Below are positions 1 to 10,022 of a stretch of DNA of 15,431 nucleotides, in pieces. The notes beneath the pieces are model-generated. The model was not told the DNA's origin. It made no database searches and worked only from the letters and a program-made list of their open reading frames with translations. Numbering within the stretch: the first letter of the stretch is position 1; each line of letters begins with the position of its first letter. The stretch comes from Gamsiella multidivaricata (lineage: Eukaryota > Mortierellomycota > Mortierellomycetes > Mortierellales > Mortierellaceae). A program made the position numbers and the translations under genes. The stretch lies in NCBI RefSeq assembly GCF_025024155.1, contig NW_026251886.1, positions 1 to 15,431 of the forward strand. The letters are read 5' to 3'.

Positions 1-1138
1 AGAAATAAATCCTCGTCCGTATTCCATGCGAATACTCAAATGCCCAAGAAGTGAGAACAGGCGCATCCATGTATCTTTTACTGCATCAACCGTTTCCTGA
101 AGTCAACAGGCGCTGGCTACGCCGCCGTCATATCTCATTCAACCCCAGATCATGATCTCTTCCTCCTCTGCTCTTGCTTGGTATTCCGGACCTAGCTGTG
201 GTTGGGACGTTCTTCCTGCCAGGATTACTGTAGTGAAATTTCCTGTTGCTGGTATGTCACATGCAGGAACATAATGGTCTTTCTGTCATCGACGGCCCAG
301 TTTAAAATGCGCCCTAGCGAATTTTTGGCGTGCTGAGATTTGATCCGCGGTAGGGATGCAGTGATCCAGGGAGGCCCGCTCTCTATTGGGTTATGCGTGC
401 ATTGCTTGATGTGAAAAAACTTGACTTTGTCGTAAAAAAAAAAAAAAAGATTGAATGAGCTAAATTGTGTAAATATCTTCGGCGCGCGAACGTTTTTGTT
501 GAGTAGGTGCATTTGCGGAGAAAAGCACCCTCAGACCGATGGTTTTCTGGACTCTCTTGATATAATTGGAAGAGGGGGAGATCTCAGACTAGACAGACTC
601 AATTAAAGAGTTACCCCGACCCAAGCAATCTTGCCGGCGACGTGGTTGATTTGATCAAGAAGCATTAGGCAAGGACGAATATTCCCGCAGAAAATGAGTG
701 CGGGGGAGTGTGTAACCGATACGAATTGGTGACTTGCGCCTTGTTTTCTTCTGTCATGATGAAACGCGTAACAGTCTGCGTTTTTTGAGCGCAGCAGGTA
801 CTGCAAAAATGCCGTGTGCGACGTGTGTGGCATTGACGGCGCATAAGAAATCGAATGAATTAGAGGTTGCAGCTGAATATCAGAAGTGTCGTTGGAACCC
901 AATGCTATCAAAAATTCCGACCTGGAGCTGGAGCTTTAGTTATATTGCTGTCTTTATTTGTAATGAAGTTGATATGTTGATATACAAAGTACAAAGGCGA
1001 GAAAGTCCAACAATGCAAACTGACTACACTCGGTATTTCTGATGGGGATGCTTGTTCTTTTGATTTTTTTTTTTTTGGTGTATGTATGTTCATTCTTTAC
1101 AGGAGAGGGGGGAGGGAAAGAAGGCATGCGCGCGCCCT
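1..1138. other. Region downstream of ACS, no supported gene
   Basis: No convincing coding region was found on either strand. The open frames here lack any recognisable motif and have unlikely composition. The part next to the ACS stop probably holds its 3' UTR. Simple tracts seen are A15 at 434-448 and T13 at 1064-1076. No tRNA-like T-loop was noticed. Confidence 0.6.
953..958 (-). terminator. Candidate poly(A) signal (AATAAA) for ACS
   Basis: On the minus strand this hexamer reads AATAAA and lies about 180 nt past the ACS stop codon, a plausible 3'-UTR length. Fungal poly(A) signals are loose, so this is only a candidate. Confidence 0.3.
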
Positions 1139-3660
1139 TTAGGCCTTGGCAACCTTGGCGATCAAGACATCAACAACACTGGGATCAGCCAAAGTCGAGA
1201 TATCGCCCAGGGAGTCGGATTCACCGGCAACGATCTTGCGCAAAATGCGGCGCATCAACTTGCCTGAACGTGTCTTTGGCAGGTCCTCAACCAAGTAAAT
1301 CTTCTTGGGTGCAGCGAAAGGTCCAATGACCTTGCGAACCTGGAGGACCAACTCCTTGCCGAGATCGTGCGAGTGATGCATGAGACCTGGCTTCAAGCAG
1401 ACAAACGCGTGAATGCACTGGCCGGTAACATCATCTGCAGCTCCAATGACGGCAGTCTCGGCAACAGAGTGGTGCATGATCAAGGCAGACTCAATCTCGG
1501 CAGTCGAGAGACGATGTCCCGAAACGTTGATGACATCATCAACGCGGCCACGAATCCAGATGTATCCGTCCTTGTCACGGCTGGCACCGTCACCAGTGAA
1601 GTAGTATCCGGGATAAGGCTTCAAGTAAGTCTCCAAGTAGCGCTGATGGTTGCCAAAGACAGTGCGGGCGACCGAAGGCCAGGCCTTCTTGACAGCCAAC
1701 ACTCCAGTGACATCGTTGCCAACGAGCTCCTTGCCGGTGACGGGATCTAAGATGGCGAGATCGATACCGAAGAAGGGAACGGTGGCAGAACCGGGCTTGG
1801 TGGCAATGGCACCAGGGAGAGGCGTGACAATGTGTGATCCAGTCTCGGTTTGCCAGTAAGTGTCGACGATAGCGCAGCGACCCTTGCCGACCTTGTCGTT
1901 GTACCAGTGCCATGCCTCTGGGTTGATGGGCTCTCCAACAGTTCCCAGGATACGAAGGCTTGACAAGTCGTGGCCCTCAAGCCACTCATCACCCAAGCGG
2001 CGGAGTGCGCGAATGGCTGTGGGAGCAGTGTAGAACTGAGTAATCTTGTGCTTGGCAATCAGCTCCCAGTAGCGACTAGGGGTGGGGTATGTTGGGATCG
2101 ACTCGAACAGGACGGTGGTCGCACCCAAGGTAAGGGGACCATAGACGATGTAAGAGTGTCCGGTGATCCAGCCGACATCGGCCATGCAGGCAAAGATATC
2201 ATTAGGATGGTAGTCAAAAACGTACTTGACGGTGGCAGCGGCGCCCAAGAGGTAGCCGGCAGTGGTGTGCAGCACTCCCTTGGGGGAGCCGGTGGAGCCG
2301 GAGGTATAGAGGAGGAAAAGGGGATCCTCCGAGTTCATGGGCTCGGGGGTGAGGTAAGACATGCGCTTGGTGACCTCCTCGTTCCACCAGAAATCACGGC
2401 CGCTGGTCATGGGAACATCGGCTCCGGTGCGCTGGCAAACAATAACGGACTCGACCGAAGGGCACGACTTGAGGGCCTCGTCGACAATGCGCTTGGTCTC
2501 AACGGTCTTGCCTCCACGCTTGCCCTGGTCAGAGGTCAAGACGATACGGCAGGCAGCATCCTGGACGCGATCACGGAGGGCCTCGGCAGAGAAACCAGCA
2601 AAGACGACCGAGTGAAGGGCTCCGATACGGGCGCAGGCCAAGAAGGCGACAACGGCCTCGGGAATCATGGGCATGTAGATGGCAACGGTGTCACCCTTGC
2701 GGATGCCGCGGGCGCGGAGAACACCAGCCAGCTGGCAGACCTGACGGAGCAGTTCGCTATATGTGATGTTCTCGGATTGGTTGGGCTCATCTGCCTCGTA
2801 AATGATGGCAATCTATGAGATCAAAGTCAGAAGGACAGGATTACAGGTGAGTTGCCATTCTTTGATTGCGAAGCAATTGCTTTGTCCTTTTACAGTGATT
2901 CCTGCCGCAGCAGTGAATGTAAAGAAACCTACCTTGTCGGGAGTGGCCAGAGCATGGCGATCGACACAGTTGTACGAGGCGTTCAATTGACCCTCGAGGA
3001 ACCAGGCAGTGTCGCCGTGCTCGAGACCGCCGTGCTTGACGGTGTGAAAGGGCTTGGACCAGGAGAGAAGCTCGGTGGCCAGCTAATTTAGCAAGTGGTG
3101 TAAAGGAAAGGGTGGTTAGTGGGTTGGATTACAACACGATGGGCCCTGGCTGGCTCTTCAGGTACTTAAAATCCGGTGAGATCTTTAGCTGATAAGACCA
3201 ATTTTTTTTTATGGGGAAATAGAATTTCCCCCTCGAATATTTTTTTCCCAGCTCTTGTTCACATTAGCGAACCACATCTCTTCTAAAAGGCCCGAGGCCT
3301 CTGATTCCAGCAAAGGGGAAAGGGGTGAGGACAGCCCATAGAAGGGCATGGTCGGCTTGCGGCGCATATTGTCAACATGGACAATGTGGCCACATTGGAG
3401 TCGATATTTTTTTTCAGCTCATTCCCTGGAGCATATTACCCATCTTTGCTGGACCAGCAACGGCTGAATGCATTACGAACGGTTCTTAGATGAAATAAAT
3501 GCAGTGGTACGCGTACCTTTCCAAAGAACTCTTCAGGGTTCTCGATACTCTGGCGGTGCAGCTCCTTGTACTGCTCATACGACTTGACATAGGGCTCAGG
3601 GCACTGGGCGGGGTCGAGGAGTCTGGCGGGAACGGGGTAGGTGGTGGTTTCGTCGGACAT
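1139..3660 (-). CDS. ACS1: Acetyl-CoA synthetase (AMP-forming), three exons
   Basis: Converts acetate, ATP and CoA to acetyl-CoA in the cytosol/nucleus, in two steps through acetyl-AMP. Exons on the minus strand are 3660-3517, 3082-2933 and 2812-1139. Introns 3516-3083 and 2932-2813 begin GTACGC and GTAGGT and end TTAG and ATAG, both phase 0. The spliced product is 655 aa, the usual family length. Residues 1-98 match the ACS N-terminal domain. The ATP/P-loop motif [11 protein letters not shown] lies near residues 267-277, the adenylation motif DTYWQTETG follows, and [18 protein letters not shown] with the hinge region comes later. The catalytic Lys in TRSGKLMRR is about residue 616. The start ATG at 3660 has A at -3 and the N-terminus aligns with the family. 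There is no obvious mitochondrial presequence or SKL-type peroxisome signal. It is divergent from the transhydrogenase gene. Confidence 0.97.
3213..3231. repeat. Perfect 8-bp inverted repeat inside ACS intron 1
   Basis: GGGGAAAT and ATTTCCCC are separated by three bases, giving a perfect short hairpin within the unusually long 434-nt first intron of ACS. It follows a T9 tract. No function is evident. Confidence 0.5.
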
Positions 3661-3782
3661 GTTAGAGGCTTGGTATACGAAGGTGTTCTATGATGGCGTG
3701 AAGCGAGACGTACCAAATATTTGTTAGGGCAACTGAGCGGTAGAATGGTAGCAATTGAACCAGAGAACGATTGGGCTCGTCC

Positions 3783-3864
3783 CTGTCGCCGTCAGCATAG
3801 GCGCGGACGGGACCACAATTTCCAGGTTAGCTCATTGCAGTTGCTCATTCGCGACTTGACTTAC
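3783..3864 (-). other. Probable 5'-UTR intron of ACS
   Basis: On the minus strand a consensus donor GTAAGT (3864-3859) is followed by branch-point-like GAGCTAAC and a GACAG acceptor ending at 3783. This makes an 82-nt intron about 120 nt upstream of the ACS start codon. It lies between the TATA box and the ATG, where a leader intron would be expected. No transcript evidence is available. Confidence 0.45.
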
Positions 3865-3929
3865 CGATCGTTGTTCGGAGATGAGAGACGTGGACTCGAC
3901 AAAATCAGAAATGTATAGGAAATGAAAAA

Positions 3930-4070
3930 GAAATGAAGTATGAAAAAGGCGATAAAACGATAGAGGGGGGAGGGGCACAGAGCAAGAGGAGGAAAGAGAC
4001 AGGGGAATCGAGAGATGGGTTCAGGGAGAAGAAAGAGAGGAGGGTCGGAACACAGGGGGGGCGTTTTATA
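3930..4070 (-). promoter_or_regulatory. ACS core promoter: TATA box and pyrimidine-rich start region
   Basis: A TATAAAA box lies at 4070-4064 on the minus strand, about 400 nt upstream of the ACS ATG. Immediately downstream of it in transcript direction the strand is strongly C/T-rich (the plus strand reads G/A-rich, about 3960-4060), as is common around fungal transcription start sites. Transcription probably begins about 30-100 nt past the TATA box. This is inference from sequence only. Confidence 0.45.
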
Positions 4071-4093
4071 CCCGAGCGAGGAGCAGGAGAGGA

Positions 4094-4112
4094 CGAGCGA
4101 GCGAGCGAGCGA
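4094..4112. repeat. (CGAG)n microsatellite
   Basis: A 19-bp run of CGAG units lies just upstream of the ACS TATA box. It is a simple repeat with no further meaning seen. Confidence 0.8.
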
Positions 4113-4130
4113 AGGAGATGCGTCGAATCA

Positions 4131-7100
4131 AATCAAAGGTGGGGAAGGAAGGAACACCTCGTTCCCCTTGCGGCCGCCTCTCGTCCTGCTTTATCTTTAT
4201 TGTAAAATATATGGATCCTATTCAGGAACCTTATTCGCACGTCGATGACTCTCTTGGCTGGAATCGTGGAGAACAGCCAGCAGCACGCACGTCTCCAAAC
4301 TGCAGCTGCTTTCAATTGCTATCAATACTTGCGAGCATTATTGCTCTCAGTGCCACTGCCACTCCTGCCGCGCCCTGCCACGCCCGCCACCCACTGCCAG
4401 CTGCCTCTGTATCACTGCTATCCTCACCATCTTGTCCTCCTATCCCGTCCTAGCCCATCCTAGCCCATCAGCCGTCCACTTTTCTTTCCCTTGGGCTCCA
4501 CTCCCCCAATAAGCACATGTATAGCGATGTCAATGATGTGTAGAAGGCAAAGTGCACGGGGGGATAGTATATCAAGATGAGCGAAATGAATGAGAATATG
4601 ACTTTATGAATTTTGTCCGCACAACCAGCGAGACCCCGTCTTGATCTCTACTCAGACCCCATGGATCAATCGGGGACTGTAATTAAGAACGAACATCGTC
4701 TTCCTTTCTTCCTCCTCCCTACACACTAATATAAGGCCATCAGCACTGTTACCTATCTTCAACTTTCCGGGTGCCGCCACCACGACGCTCCATCCAGCAA
4801 GGGAGCGGTCCCAGTGGCCAGGCAAATCAATGTTTTCCTTGTCTCTTTTAGGGCTGGCGGAGAACCACAAACGAAAATCTATTTACATGAATCAAGTCCT
4901 GGCATTCAAACAACTCAGTTTCTATCTCGGACTATTTTTCAGTACTTTTGAATTGATTGAACCTTCCTATTTTATTCGCTGACGTGGGGTCGATAACCTT
5001 TCTCGGATATGTGGAGTGGACTGCGCGAAACTACGTTTGGGGACCACACGACTGGGTTCCGTTACTACATACAGCAGAGAAAGATGAGGAGGTCTTTTTA
5101 CCGCCGGACCGGATAAAAAGATGGACACGGCCCAATAAAAAGGGTGCTTGGGACCTGAAATGAGGGATTTGTGGCGCCCCACCCATAGATGACGATGATG
5201 CTGCCACTATTCCCCTTTGCTTCCACAGGGATCAGATCGTACCTGGAGCAGATCGATTAAAGAAAAAAAAAAAAGAAGCACTCCATCTCCCTGCCTTGTC
5301 CTCCTCACATCATCGGCCGTTCCTTTTCACAGAACTCCTTTCGGTTGACAAAGAGAATGAGATGAGAACGTAATGCTCTGCCAATAATCGTTCCTGATGG
5401 TACTCTCCCTCACTGAAGACGCTCCAATCTCCTCTGTTTGAGTATAATTTTTTTTGTCTGTTTGTCCCACCATTGTTCATGCCGGAGAAGACGGAGTGTC
5501 CAACAGATTAATGGGATTCTCCTTTGTACCATGAGGGCCATGTTCTTCTTATCTGCGAACTCTGATCTTCAAGGCTCATGACCCTGCATTATCAGCTCGC
5601 TGCCATCCGGACTGGTTTCCTTGTGCTATTGATTGCTTGCACCCTTGCCTCGCTTCCAGGATAGTTCTTTCTGTTCACTGAAGCGAAGAGGGCTGCCAGG
5701 AAGAAAAGGCTGGAGGAAGTGCTATGCAGTAGCAAAAAAGGAGCCACTTGGATTTGAGCGCAAACATGTATACACTAATGCAGGTTGGCTAAAACAGGTT
5801 TGAGGTGTCTCACCTGCATCGGGGGACTCATAATGTGTGGGGAGAGGAGCAGAAAGAGATCCTCGGACAAACAGCATGGTTCTCCCGAACTCAAAAAACG
5901 GCATTTCCGCCCCTCATCCTCAGTCGCTTTGTCCGAGCCTGAAAAAAAGCGCATACAAAAGAACTCGACGATTACCGCCCTGCATAGAGACCGGGGGGAG
6001 CCATTGAGGCTCATCGTCGTCAGAATATGGTCATTCGCCGACCAAGATTTGGATTTGGATTTGGATTTGTTCCTTCTGTCTGTGGGTAACGACAGCTGAT
6101 AGGCCGCCCCGGCTGTTTATGATCAGGCTCTGGTTCCTGAGTGGTGCTCGGAATGTCTTTCCATCTAGCGATGTAGCCATCACAACATAGGGCCGTCACC
6201 ACGAACCATCTGGGATGGCCTCCTCTGCAAGCCGGCTCCATCATCCTCACATCTCCACTGCGACTGGAACCAGTTTTCTGATTGGGCAGAGGTCATGCTC
6301 CAGGCCACCAATTACTCAGGTCCCTTTGCCTGAGTTTCATTTGCTGCCGCAGGATGGTCTACACAGCCCTCCCGCGTGCACGCATTTCCTTTTACATTTA
6401 TTTTCCTACAACCATACACAAATCCACATTTTCTTGCCATGCATGTCTGCCGAAGGCGGCTCTGTCTGTGCGGGTGAATGCAATGGACCTAACCCAACAA
6501 GATCATGCCGAATGAAATGTTTTTACCTGCGCTCCATCAACATGTCCAGTCTGTACTGCACAGATGCTCACTTTGAATTGACCCCAATCCACGACGCCGT
6601 GCTTTGCTCAGGGCGTTAAGCTGCTGGTTTGCCTCGTTTTGTTTGATAAAGACTTGTCGTTTCACCTTGTGTATTCCTTGTGCAGCATCTGATGCATGTC
6701 AAAGTTGGATACTCGCGAAGGGTCCCAGAGATTCCGCCCCCATCTCGTTCATTTCTCCACATTGGGGAGCAAACCTTCGTATCAGCTGAATAGCTCCGGA
6801 CTAAAAAAAAAAAGTAAATAAAAATGATACCATCGAGCTTCTGAACGACCCCTTTCTCTCCCGGTCGTTCCTCCCACGTTTGTTCGCAACGTCCGAAAGT
6901 GGTAATCCGTTACGAAAACGCGGCTTGATCTCAAAACGGGCAAGTGCAAACCCTTTTTTTCTATTATTTATGGTTGGTATCTTTGTGTCCGTGAGCCTTG
7001 AGACCTTAATACCACGGAGCAAGAAGCAAAGAGGGTTGGAGACGGGATAGAAAACGCATCTATTCAAGACCTAGGGTGGCCTCGATATCCTTATCGCTGC

Positions 7101-7424
7101 TTTACTCCCCACAATGTACATCCCGATCAAACGAACCGACCCCAATGATCTGAGAAACTAGAGTGCTCCGTGGACAATAGTGAAACGAGTAGATTAGCAT
7201 GCGGTAGGGAGAGATAGAAAGGGCGTTGGAACGCGTTACAGGTTCGTGGGTGCGCGAGGACGCGATCGAGCGCCGCGAAACTGGTCTACGCGTCTGTTCG
7301 CGTCGGCAACCATCGCCCAGCCTGCCGATGGGTTTTCGGTCCGCGTCACCCCCACACGGCTTATGCGCATGTGCCGCCAGAACCTTAATTTCGGTCCGTG
7401 GACATTGGACATGGTTTTCTCACC
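4131..7424. other. Intergenic region between the divergent ACS and transhydrogenase genes
   Basis: About 3.3 kb without a gene I can support. The open frames on both strands are short, lack recognisable motifs and overlap one another. There is a C-rich stretch around 4340-4470 with a short CTAGCCCATC duplication, an A12 tract near 5263-5274 and a hexanucleotide repeat at 6046-6069. No TIRs, LTRs, tRNA or rRNA signatures were noticed. Confidence 0.55.
6046..6069. repeat. (GATTTG)4 hexanucleotide repeat
   Basis: Four perfect tandem GATTTG copies. In one frame they would encode Asp-Leu repeats, but no supported gene covers the site. Confidence 0.9.
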
Positions 7425-7537
7425 TCCACATCCCATCATCCTACTCCTGCATTCCTTCCATCCTCTTTCATCATCTCACAGAAAGCAACACGAACAAAAA
7501 ACAGCAAGAAATCGATACTGAAACAGAATTGAGAATC
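7425..7537 (+). promoter_or_regulatory. Pyrimidine-rich leader of the transhydrogenase gene
   Basis: A C/T-rich stretch (about 7425-7486) ends in CTCACAG and lies directly upstream of the start codon at 7538. This matches fungal TATA-less start regions. The CTCACAG end could alternatively be the acceptor of a 5'-UTR intron. No TATA box was found nearby. Confidence 0.35.
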
Positions 7538-9451
7538 ATGTCCGCTGCCGTTCGTGTCGCTCAAAGCTCAAAGGCGTCGATCAAGTCTCTGATCTCGCTT
7601 ATGAACAAGTCCTGCGCCTGCCCAGCCCATTCGCACGCCCGCGCCATCCAGAACCAACAGAACGTCAGCTGCGGAAAGCACCATCACCACACCAAAGAAG
7701 GCAGCCACGACCATAATGACAAGAACCACGAGTACGCGTTCGAAATGGCGTCGTCGACCATGCGTTTCGGCGAGGGCGTCACCCGAGAAGTCGGCCAGGA
7801 TCTCGCCAACATGAACGCCCAAAAAGTGCTTGTCATGACTGATCCCAACATTGCCAAGCTGCCTGTTATGAAGACTGTGATCGAGTCTCTTAAGGCCAAT
7901 GGTGTCCCATTCGTGATCTACGACCGTACTCGAGCTGAGCCAACCGACCAGAGCTTCCAGGATGCGATCGACTTTACTAAGGCTCATAAGCCGGATGTCT
8001 TTTTGGCAGTCGGTGGTGGGTCAGTCATGGATACCTGTAAAGCCGCCAACTTGTACTCTCATTATCCAGAGGCGGACCTGCTCGAGTTTGTGAATGCACC
8101 GATTGGAAAGGGCAGTGTGATCCATAAGACGCTGTCTCCTCTTATTGCCAGTACGTACTTCAAGTCGCACTGTTTCTGTGGGGCACCGTGGGAATATGTT
8201 TGTACGCCAATGCTCATGCGGTATTTTTTTTTTTTTTTTTTTTCCTAATGCACACTAGTTCCAACTACAGCCGGCACAGGAAGCGAGACGACAGGAACAG
8301 CCATCTTTGACTACAAACCACTGAATGTCAAGACAGGAATCGCCAGCCGCAAATTGCGACCGACACTGGGCATTGTCGACCCACTCAACACACGCACCAT
8401 GCCAAGTCAGGTTAAGATCGCCTCAGGTCTGGATGTGCTGTGCCATGCATTAGAATCGTACACAGCCTTACCGTACCAGGAGCGTACACCTCGACCCGCC
8501 AACCCAGCCGAGCGTCCGGCGTATCAGGGCTCGAACCCTATTTCGGACATTTGGTCTTTGGAGGCCCTGAGATTGACTGTCAAATATCTGAAGCGCTCGG
8601 CCACGGACCCCCTGGACATGGAGGCAAATGACCAAATGTGTCTTGCTGCATCGGCTGCGGGGACTGGTTTCGGATCTGCAGGTGTCCATGTAGGTTTTCT
8701 GGCTTTTTTTTTTTTCTAAAAAAAAAAGAAATAGCGCAAGACGGAGCATGGACCTTTTGCCTCGGTAGAATATTGCCTATGTTCACCCGCTGTGTTCTAA
8801 TTTTTTATTTTTTATGTTTTGTCTTTTTCATTTTAACAGCTCTGTCACGGAATGAGTTACCGTACGTGGAAGTATCTGATGATAGACATCTGCAGCTCCA
8901 CACCGGACGACGAGCTCCATGTATTCACTCGATTGTTTTTTGATCAAACACACAATAGCCATCAGCGGACTGAACAAGAGCTATAAGCACCCGGAGTACA
9001 ATGTCGACCACAAAATTGTCCCTCACGGTATGCTTCATGTTTCTGACTCTGAGCCTTGGAAGCGACAAAAAAAAAACCCCCCGCCCTTAATGTTTTTCTT
9101 TCGTCCCTTTCTGCAGGCATTTCTGTCGCGGTCACTGCCCCAGCCGTGTTCCGCTACACAGGCGAGGCCTGTCCTGACCGCCACCTCAAGGCTGCCGAGG
9201 TCTTCGGCGCAGATATCTCCAAGGTGCGCAAGGGCGAGAGCGCCGGCCCTTTGTTGGCAGATCAACTGACAAAGTTCCTGGAAGGTTTGGGCGTGCCCAG
9301 CGGACTGGAGTCATTGGGTTACACCAGGGCAGATATCCCAGCTTTGGTCAAAGGTACATTACCACAGCACCGTGTCACGAAACTGGCACCCCTGCAAACA
9401 GGTGCTGAAGCGCTAGAGAGGATCTTTGAGGATGCCATGAAGAACTATTAA
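7538..9451 (+). CDS. ADHFE1: Hydroxyacid-oxoacid transhydrogenase (iron-containing ADH family, ADHFE1-type), five exons
   Basis: Oxidises 4-hydroxybutyrate to succinic semialdehyde while reducing 2-oxoglutarate to D-2-hydroxyglutarate, in mitochondria in known homologues. Exons are 7538-8150, 8259-8689, 8840-8861, 8959-9027 and 9117-9451. All introns are GT-AG and frames join exactly, giving 489 aa (human homologue about 467). A basic, Ser-rich N-terminus (about residues 1-40, with the conserved CPAHSH) looks like a mitochondrial presequence. NAD-binding AVGGGSVMDTCKAANL is near residues 157-172 and PTTAGTGSETTG near 206-217. Predicted Fe ligands are Asp263 and His267 (GLDVLCHALE), His351 (CHGMSYP) and His378 (IVPHG). 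The start ATG has A at -3. An in-frame upstream extension lacks family similarity and was rejected. Oddities: a His-rich insert (about residues 48-64), a 22-nt fourth-ligand microexon, and T/A tracts in introns. Confidence 0.96.
8224..8243. repeat. T20 tract in transhydrogenase intron 1
   Basis: A homopolymer T run lies just before the 3' splice site of intron 1 (8151-8258). It extends the polypyrimidine tract. Confidence 0.9.
8704..8727. repeat. T12-CT-A10 self-complementary tract in transhydrogenase intron 2
   Basis: A T run followed directly by an A run in intron 2 (8690-8839) could fold on itself in the transcript. The intron of the Fanzor gene carries a similar T/A tract followed by GAAAT on the plus strand. 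Confidence 0.8.
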
Positions 9452-9509
9452 GATATCTAGAATATCTTGGGGATCGGTGCAGCAATAGAAAAAGTGCTTA
9501 TTATTATAT

Positions 9510-9538
9510 GGGTAACTCAGGTCAACCCATTTTGATCC
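9510..9538 (+). repeat. Left 29-bp inverted repeat
   Basis: Matches the reverse complement of 9952-9980 with three transitions (26/29). It contains the GGTCAAC core that recurs within the element. Confidence 0.75.
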
Positions 9539-9584
9539 ACTTAAATGACGCCCTTGGTCAACTCAAATTGCGCGTGCGCCCAAA

Positions 9585-9590
9585 AATAAA
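9585..9590 (+). terminator. Candidate poly(A) signal (AATAAA) for the transhydrogenase gene
   Basis: AATAAA lies 134 nt after the stop codon. It falls inside the element-like unit, so the transcript end may be supplied by inserted DNA. No earlier AATAAA is present after the stop. Confidence 0.35.
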
Positions 9591-9653
9591 GACAGACTGG
9601 ATCATCCATCCCATTTCTCACTCCTTCACTCCCAACTCACTCCCATACTCCAT

Positions 9654-9944
9654 TTATTCGTCTTTATGGGCAGCGCCAAGCTCAGCATCAGCCTGGTCTT
9701 CTTCGCCTGGGATAAGTGTAGCTCCGTTGATCCATGCCTCCTTGAAGTGACAGATCATGGTGCTGGTACGGTTTGATCCATATCTTCGGTGAAGGATAAA
9801 GCGTATATCTCCTCTTTCAATCTCGCTGCTCAATGGCGCACGATCATCACAGCCGAATAATATTTGTTGAATTCCTTTGCAAAGGGCTGCCCCAAGCGCA
9901 GATAGTGCAACACTTCGTTTGGCTGTGTGAGGTGGGAGAGGACA
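9654..9944 (-). pseudogene. Unrecognised 96-codon open frame, exon-like remnant inside the element
   Basis: The minus-strand frame is open from 9944 to a TAA at 9656-9654 but has no early ATG. A strong acceptor-like sequence (pyrimidine stretch then CACAG, ending at 9923) could start a terminal exon at 9922. The peptide is balanced and protein-like. It contains GIQQILFGCDD, EIERGDIRFILHRRYG and FKEAWINGATLIPGEED, and ends in an acidic tail. I do not recognise the family. It may be the last exon of a degraded transposon gene, or a chance frame. No matching upstream exon was identified to the right. Confidence 0.35.
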
Positions 9945-9951
9945 TTATTAA

Positions 9952-9980
9952 GGGTCAAAATGAGTTGACCTGAGTTGCCC
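9952..9980 (-). repeat. Right 29-bp inverted repeat, adjoining a 10-bp hairpin
   Basis: Reverse complement of the left repeat at 26/29. Within and beyond it, TGAGTTGACC (9961-9970) and GGTCAACTCA (9981-9990) form a perfect 10-bp stem with a 10-nt loop. Confidence 0.75.
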
Positions 9981-10022
9981 GGTCAACTCAAATGTATCAC
10001 CCTTATTATATTCCTGGTAATG

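Larger units (their letters stand above)
9510..10002. mobile_element. MITE-like or non-autonomous DNA transposon with TIRs and 9-bp flanking repeat
   Basis: The left end begins GGGTAACTCAGG and the right end closes GTATCACCC. The unit is flanked on both sides by the direct repeat TTATTATAT (9501-9509 and 10003-10011). A 29-bp inverted repeat (9510-9538 versus 9952-9980) matches at 26 of 29 positions. GGTCAACTCAAAT occurs at 9556-9568 and again at 9981-9993. A 9-bp target duplication is typical of Mutator-like (MULE) elements, but the flank is AT-rich and the right arm has 22 extra bases outside the main TIR. Ends and superfamily are therefore uncertain. It lies 59 bp after the transhydrogenase stop. 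Confidence 0.5.

Noticed and set aside
1970..2818. 282-codon plus-strand open frame opposite ACS, and the other long frames across 1139-2812
   Set aside because: It is antisense to a strongly supported ACS exon. Gly/Asp-rich composition with no motif is what biased codon use produces on the opposite strand.
4957..5163. Small plus-strand frame (68 codons) and the opposing minus-strand frame
   Set aside because: Both are short, overlap each other and carry no motif or gene signals.
5833..6099. Basic 88-residue plus-strand frame ending in Asp-Leu repeats
   Set aside because: Composition is Lys/Ser-rich, the end is made by the GATTTG microsatellite, and there is no homology I recognise. An antisense frame overlaps it. 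Too weak to call.
7226..7537. In-frame upstream extension of the transhydrogenase
   Set aside because: The extension has no family similarity and runs through the pyrimidine-rich leader. The ATG at 7538 with A at -3 gives a proper presequence and the family length.
7568..7987. 139-codon minus-strand frame
   Set aside because: Lies fully antisense to ADHFE1 exon 1; a shadow frame.
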